Assembly (NCBI GenBank): GCA_039720395.1
Contig: CM077824.1
Coordinates: forward strand, 25,497,278-25,561,277
Length of the DNA stretch: 64,000 nucleotides
Direction: 5' to 3'
DNA from: Liquidambar formosana
Taxonomy: Eukaryota > Streptophyta > Magnoliopsida > Saxifragales > Altingiaceae
This document shows positions 58,862-64,000 of this stretch, piece by piece (the stretch's first letter is position 1; every line of letters begins with the position of its first letter). Both the position numbers and the translations under genes were made by a program. The notes below the pieces were generated by a model. The model was not told the DNA's origin and did no database searches. It worked only from the letters and a program-made list of their open reading frames with translations.

Positions 58862-60932
58862 ATCTCCCACTTGCACTATAGCCAATCCACCATGTATCTC
58901 ATACCCATATCCTGTCGGTGGTGATCCAACACACTTGGGTTATAGCCTTAGTGAAGGGGTATTCTTTATTCTCTGTTGTATTGAACTTCTATATGTATAT
59001 GTCATCACTTCCAATGATCTCTCTAATCACTTGGAATCACCGCTTAAAGTTTGGACTTTTGATGAGACCGTGGATCCTTGTCTTGAGCAATAGCCTTATT
59101 GTTGTCACAAAAACTATAGTAAAGGCTTCTCAATGTCAGGAACCACTCCTAGTTCTGCAATGAACTTACTCATCCAAACATGCAGCAATGCGCTCAAATT
59201 TACAGCTCCACCATTTAAGGTGAGAACATACCTCGATGTTGATCTCCTATCATCATCGTCAAATTGAAAATCTGAATCCGTTATACCAACCATTTCAAGT
59301 TTCTTTCTCCATAGGCAAGGCATAGGTCCTTTAGTTCTTCTCAAGAACTTAAGGATAGCCTTGACTGCTTCCCAGTGTTCCTTATCTGGGTTTGCCTGAT
59401 ATCTGCTCGTAACATTTACAGCAAAACTGATATCTGGTCTTTTAGTTATAGACAACTTGATTCCATGTCTGACAAGAATTAGACCTCCTTTTGGAATCAT
59501 GCATTTTGAACTCTTTCAAAATCTTGTCTATGTACTTCGATTGGGAGAGACTTAGCATCCTTTAATATCTATCTCTATAGACCTCTATTCCCAGAATATA
59601 GGACGCTTCTTCCAAATCTTTTATGGAGAAAATTTTGTGAAAAACCAATTTTTCACTTTTGACAACGTCTCTACATTATTCCCTAATAAGTAGAACGCCA
59701 TTCACTTATAGGACCATAAATGTGATCGCACTCCTACTAATCCTTTGTACTATCATGGTACAATGATGGGTTTTGTCTCAATAGGGACAGTGGTTGCATC
59801 AATGTTGGTTTGTGTCTCATTAGACAACTCTTTGAGTTCTATTTTCCTGTTATTGCCTCCTTCTTGAATAAACTCTTTTTCAAGAAAGATTGCAAACTTA
59901 CTAACAAACACTTTTGTTCATCAAGATGATAGATATGATATCCTAAACTCCTTTTAAGATAATACACAAACCTACATTTAAGTTATCTTGATTTCCAATT
60001 TGGTTACATCATGTGTCTCTACATATGTAGTGCAACCCCATACCTTAACATGCTTAAGGTTTGGTGCTTCCCTTTCCATATCTCATATAGGTCTTAAGGG
60101 ACAGCCTTGGTTTGAACTCTGTTTCACAGGTACGTGGCAATTTCTAGGGCATATCCTAATAAGGATAATATTAGGTCGTTGTAACTTATCATGGACCTAA
60201 CCATATCCAATAAGGTTCTATTCCTCTTTTCTGACACACCATTAAGTTATGGTGTTCCAAGAGGTGTCCATTGTGATTGAATGCCCGTTTGAACAAGTTG
60301 ATCTGAAAATTGACCGGTTAAATATTTGCCTCCTTGATCCAATCGAAGAGCTTTAATACTTTTACCGATTTGTTTCTCTACTTCATATCTGAATTCTTTG
60401 AACCTTTCAAATATTTCAGACTTGTACTTCATTAAGTATACACACCCAAACCTAGAATGAATCATTGGTAAAGGTTGTAAAGTAAGAGAAACTTCTACAT
60501 ACATCATTATGTATATCTTGTTCTCTTAGGTTTATTAGCATTCAATTCAGAACTATCATGCTCCATTGCAATTCATATTTGCAATAAAGTTTAGAAAATA
60601 AAGGCCATCCACATAAACTCCAGAAGTAATGAACTCTTCATTTAATAGAAAACATTTATTAAATCAAACTAAAACCTCGTTTAGATAAAACTGAAATAAA
60701 ATTAATGTTTCTAATAACTTCTGGAATGTAAAGATAGCCAACTATTATTTCTAAACTACTCTATTAGGTAGAGTCAAGCAACAAGCCCCACAGCTAATGC
60801 AGCAACGTTTGCTCCATTCCCCACTTATAGGGTTGATCCGCCTCTACTCTACCTTCTGCTTCCCACTAGATTCTGCATGGAATTCAAAATTCACATCAGA
60901 ATTAAGTACCCAAGTGGAAGCAAAACTAACAT
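58862..60932 (-). pseudogene. Broken protease-integrase-RT-RNase H of copia H
   Basis: From right to left: a protease whose active site Asp-Ser-Gly has changed (LNSDV in place of LDSGA, about 60890), an integrase piece ([28 protein letters not shown] near 60415-60330), a linker, then a jump of about 650 bp relative to D that removes most of RT, then RNase H region pieces (59460-59114: PDISFAVNVTSRYQ, WEAVKAILKFLRRTK, ITDSDFQFDDDD). Several frameshifts. It is useful as a comparison, since it keeps the short segment that D lost near 25165. Confidence 0.8.
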
Positions 60933-61481
60933 TTAGTTTAGAGCATGATCCATACCTTCCAAAGGTTGGTTCTTTAGAGTATCCAGATACTCCCGGCAGT
61001 TACGTTTCCAGTGCCCATCCTTGCCGCAGTGAAAACAAGTTCCTTTGGCTTTGTTGTTACCTTTCTTCTTCCTCCGGGTACTCTTACCCTTGCCTATACC
61101 CTTGCCCTTAGGCTTGAGCTTAGACTTGGAAGTAGCAGCTTCATTAAATTCAAGCAAGAATTCTTTCCCATACAACTCTTGTATGTTGATAAAAATCTCG
61201 TAAGCACTTCCCATGGACTCGTGTTCCTTCTTAAGCTCGAGACTCATAAATACCATCATATAGCACATTGCCATGAGATCGTCGTCCATGCGCTTCTGGT
61301 AAGCGTTTTTCTCTTGCTGAGTTGTAGCCTCAGCAAGAGCAATGGGAAGTGGATTATGAAGTGCATAGGTAAGATTCTTGGAATCCAAAAAAATTTTTAG
61401 ATTCCTAAGCCAATCAAGACAATTTGGTCCAGTTAAACGGTTGATGTCCAATATTTGGGATAAAGGGTTGAGGTGAGCCAT
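60933..61481 (-). CDS. Copia H gag
   Basis: 182 residues from ATG 61481 (MAHLNPLSQILDINRLTGPN) to TAA. Gag core with CLDWLRNLKIFL and IQELYGKEFLLEF, a Lys-rich stretch, and one intact CCHC knuckle (CFHCGKDGHWKRNC, about 149-162). It is longer before the knuckle than D gag (NNKAKGT insertion) and ends just before the protease site, where D reads on. It is the only open frame in an otherwise broken element. Whether it is expressed is unknown. Confidence 0.88.
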   Translation of the reverse strand: MAHLNPLSQILDINRLTGPNCLDWLRNLKIFLDSKNLTYALHNPLPIALAEATTQQEKNAYQKRMDDDLMAMCYMMVFMSLELKKEHESMGSAYEIFINIQELYGKEFLLEFNEAATSKSKLKPKGKGIGKGKSTRRKKKGNNKAKGTCFHCGKDGHWKRNCREYLDTLKNQPLEGMDHALN

Positions 61482-64000
61482 TTCTATGAACTACATATAA
61501 AAATTAAATAGAGAATTAGATTTCATTTTTAATCCATAATGATCGGGTCTTTAATCATATGGTACCTCCTACTATTTTATCAAATTCCATACACCCTCTA
61601 ATGGAATTCGGGAATCTTATTCCTAATGGGGATTGGGGTCCCACTATGACCTAGAAGCCTCACATGTTAGTTTCTTGACTTCTAACCCACAGTAAGAAGA
61701 CAACTCTTTGTCTATTGCTTCATAAGCAAGTTCCAATCATTTTGCCTCTAGGGTACATACTCCTCACATGTTAGTTTCTTGGAATACTTCCCTAGTTAAG
61801 TTAAGCCCATCATTCACACAGGTATGTTTCACCAAATATATACCTCACATGTTAGTTTCTTGGTATATACCAGCTTAGGCACCCCATGATATCTACATAT
61901 GTGATAGTTTCAAGTAATGTCTTTAATATGGGTAGCTCCTACATGTCTGCAGCCAGGTACCCACATTAAGGGACGTTAGATGATCCTATAATGATGGAAG
62001 GCAATGAAGAATCCATTCCCTAATGTATTCTCCATTTCCAACTTAATATTAAAATAGAGGGGTTTTAAGGGTCTCATCAAAATAACTAATCTAACATACA
62101 TCTTATGCATTTAAATAAGGAATATATAACAACATTATATATATGTAATCCACTTATCGATATTAGTCCCTATAAGGTGACATATAACGATCTTTGGATT
62201 TGGAGCTATCTCTATTAATCTCATTAAAAGCTCCCACTATGATGATTATGGACTTTAAGAGGATTCAATCCAAGCCAATGAATTGAATCCTAGGTCTAAG
62301 GTGGGTGTAGGTGATCGTAAAACATTCATTTGAAACATAGCATGCTCTCTTGAAAGTCTTCTCCAAGCTTTCAAGTCCTTCAATCTTCTCCATTAGCTTA
62401 ATGGTCTCCACCACAGGCTTGTTGGGCTCCACCATGCTCCTTTAGGTCCACCATGCTCCTTAGTGTGCTCTCGATTACATAACATTTACATAATTTTAAA
62501 GAAAGGGATACATAAGGGGAATGTGGGGTACATAAGAGAATGGCAGAGAGAGAAGAAGAAGGTGGCATGCAAGCCCCAAATAAATAATACATCACCATAA
62601 TTAAATTACAACTCTTGAAAATAATACAACCCATTCATAAGACGGCCAATCACAATTGGTTTAAGGGTATAGTCCATAATCATCATCCATCCATAACCAT
62701 ACAATCACATTGCATAATAAAGGAAATAACTGTAAGCAATAAACATATGGGCATTTATGGTAACTCTATTGAGTGGTTTTCATTAATCTCATTAATGTGT
62801 CCTAATCTTATTAGGATATGCATAAGTTCCTGAATTAATTAAGTCTTAACATTTAAGACATTTAATTTCAATTAATCAAATCAATTGAAACATTTAAAGT
62901 CCCCTAATTGAACTCTAATATCAAATATTAGGGTCTCTTTAATTAAACAAAACAATTTCATTTAATTAAAAAATTCCAGATTTTAATTTAATCCTAAATT
63001 GTGTTTTAAACCATTTAAAACATTATAAAATTAATCACCATTAATTAAATAATCAATTTCGGAATTAAATAAAATCATTTTATTAATTAATTAGTGCATT
63101 AGGGTTTCCTAAAACCCTAAACCCTAAATGCATTAACTCTAAACCCTAAGTGTAACCCTAAATGCATTAACTCTAAACCCTAAGTGTAACCCTAATACAT
63201 TAAATGTCTTATGATTGGTCAATTAATGACCAATCATTAAAACCCTAGGTTTATACGCTATTAATGATTAGGATTAGGGTTTAATTAATGCCACCTAGGA
63301 TATTAATTACTCCTAATTAATATGCACTAATTAGGGTTTCTAAAACCCTAAACCTTAAACCTATTAAATGCCAATGATTAATTACTAAACCATTAATGAT
63401 CATGATTGGTCATTAATGACCAATCATTTAACCCTAGGTTAGACACATTAATTACTAGGTTTAGTTATTAATTAATGCATTAATAGAATTATGGTTTAAT
63501 TAATACGAATTAGGGTTTCCTAAACCCTAAACCCTAGACATCATAAATGCACTTAATTATACCCTAATGATTAATAACCATGATTGGTCAATTAATGACC
63601 AATCATTAAACATTTTAATTAAGGTAATTAATAGTCAATTAGGGTTTTTAATTAATACAATTAATGAATTAGGGTTTCATCATTAATGGGAATTAGGGTT
63701 TCATCATAAACCCTAAGGCTGCTGTCACATTAGTGGGCTGCCATGGCTTAGCAAGGCTGCCATGGCTTGGCCAGGCCATGGGAGGCCATGGCCAGCAAAG
63801 GGGGACTCAAGCCAGGGTGTGGGCCAAGCCCATGGACACGTGTGAGGTGGCCAAGAGGGCTGTCTTCTTCAAAGAACATTAGGGTTTCAAGAACCCAGTG
63901 CTGGCACCACCATGGGAGGACCTCCAAGGTCACAAAAGTTTCTAAAACTTAATCAATTTGACTCCACCATCAAAACAGCTTTTGCATCATGTCCCTACAT
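61482..64000 (-). other. Long leader of copia H, incomplete
   Basis: Three 19-nt motif copies in reverse at about 61652-61670, 61756-61774 and 61841-61859. A telomere-like tract at 63095-63190 with a roughly 40-bp direct duplication (aaatgcattaactctaaacccta twice), at least three ATTGG/CCAAT palindromes (63209-63235, about 63398-63426, about 63581-63607), and a CATGGC-rich repeat at 63735-63795. No credible gene. Confidence 0.7.

Larger units (their letters stand above)
57169..64000 (-). mobile_element. Copia H: diverged copia element, 5' end outside the window
   Basis: 3' LTR at the left (57169-58861), polypurine tract 58872-58862, coding remnants to 61481, then leader to the window end. 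The left target copy is ctgag (57164-57168). It belongs to the same superfamily of elements as A, D and G but has a third LTR type (1693 bp). It differs from D by a large deletion in RT and several frameshifts, yet gag is open. Confidence 0.85.

Noticed and set aside
63095..63190. Telomere end
   Set aside because: The words are interrupted, lie within a copia leader and have counterparts in three other elements.
1..64000. tRNA, rRNA, or cellular gene
   Set aside because: None recognised on either strand. The tRNA-like words are the primer binding sites of retrotransposons.

Overview
This window looks like a repeat-dense, heterochromatin-type stretch of a flowering-plant nuclear genome. I see no cellular protein gene, tRNA or rRNA. 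Almost every recognisable coding trace belongs to LTR retrotransposons, and the rest is MITEs, fold-back elements, solo LTRs and microsatellites. The plant assignment rests on the element types: Ty1/copia elements with an initiator-Met primer site, a Ty3/gypsy element of the Tat/Ogre type with a second RNase H, Stowaway-like TA-flanked MITEs, and TTTAGGG-type telomere-like motifs.

Layout, 1-48925: one minus-strand Tat-type Ty3/gypsy element acts as host for seven later insertions. Read right to left, its 5' LTR is 48925-36260, the primer site 36258-36242, gag 35513-30966, protease about 30275-29682, a linker 28017-17261, a candidate intron 17260-17081, RT/RNase H 17080-15676, a second RNase H 14009-13018, integrase 13200-653, and an antisense ORF at 3-314. 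Its 3' LTR lies off the left edge. The insertions, each with a matching 5-bp target duplication, are: copia A (1244-10957, gatag), solo LTR B (11363-13017, ccaac), solo LTR C (14010-15675, acgac), copia D (17573-27580, agaac), solo LTR E (28018-29676, ctcat), a solo Tat-type LTR F (31876-34885, catat), and copia G (37582-47290, ataat) inside the host's own LTR.

Copia elements: D is nearly complete and has gag, protease, integrase, RT and RNase H, but also one in-frame stop and one frameshift. Its two 1668-bp LTRs differ at one position that I could find. A and G have almost identical LTRs but a gag-pol decayed beyond coding. They share the same lesions and nearly the same internal length (6395 and 6393 bp). 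They therefore look like a non-autonomous family that kept its cis signals (primer site, leader palindromes, a three-copy 19-nt motif before gag, polypurine tract) and moved with proteins supplied by relatives. This is the most interesting biology in the window.

Layout, 48926-64000: flanking repeats. These are a Stowaway-like end split by a Mutator-type MITE with a 9-bp duplication (49312-50170), a 248-bp Stowaway MITE (51052-51299), a solo copia LTR of another family with about ten ACGTC-type palindromes (51318-52649), a row of three fused palindromes (52831-53869), a fold-back element (54018-54417), an inverted-repeat element (54533-55098), a possible Helitron 5' end (55373), a diverged Tat-type LTR (about 55655-57168), and a fourth copia element H (57169 to beyond the window end) on the minus strand with an intact gag reading frame but most of RT deleted.

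The limits are these. All boundaries and identities come from reading by eye. Lineage names are inferred from domain order and motifs, not from a search.
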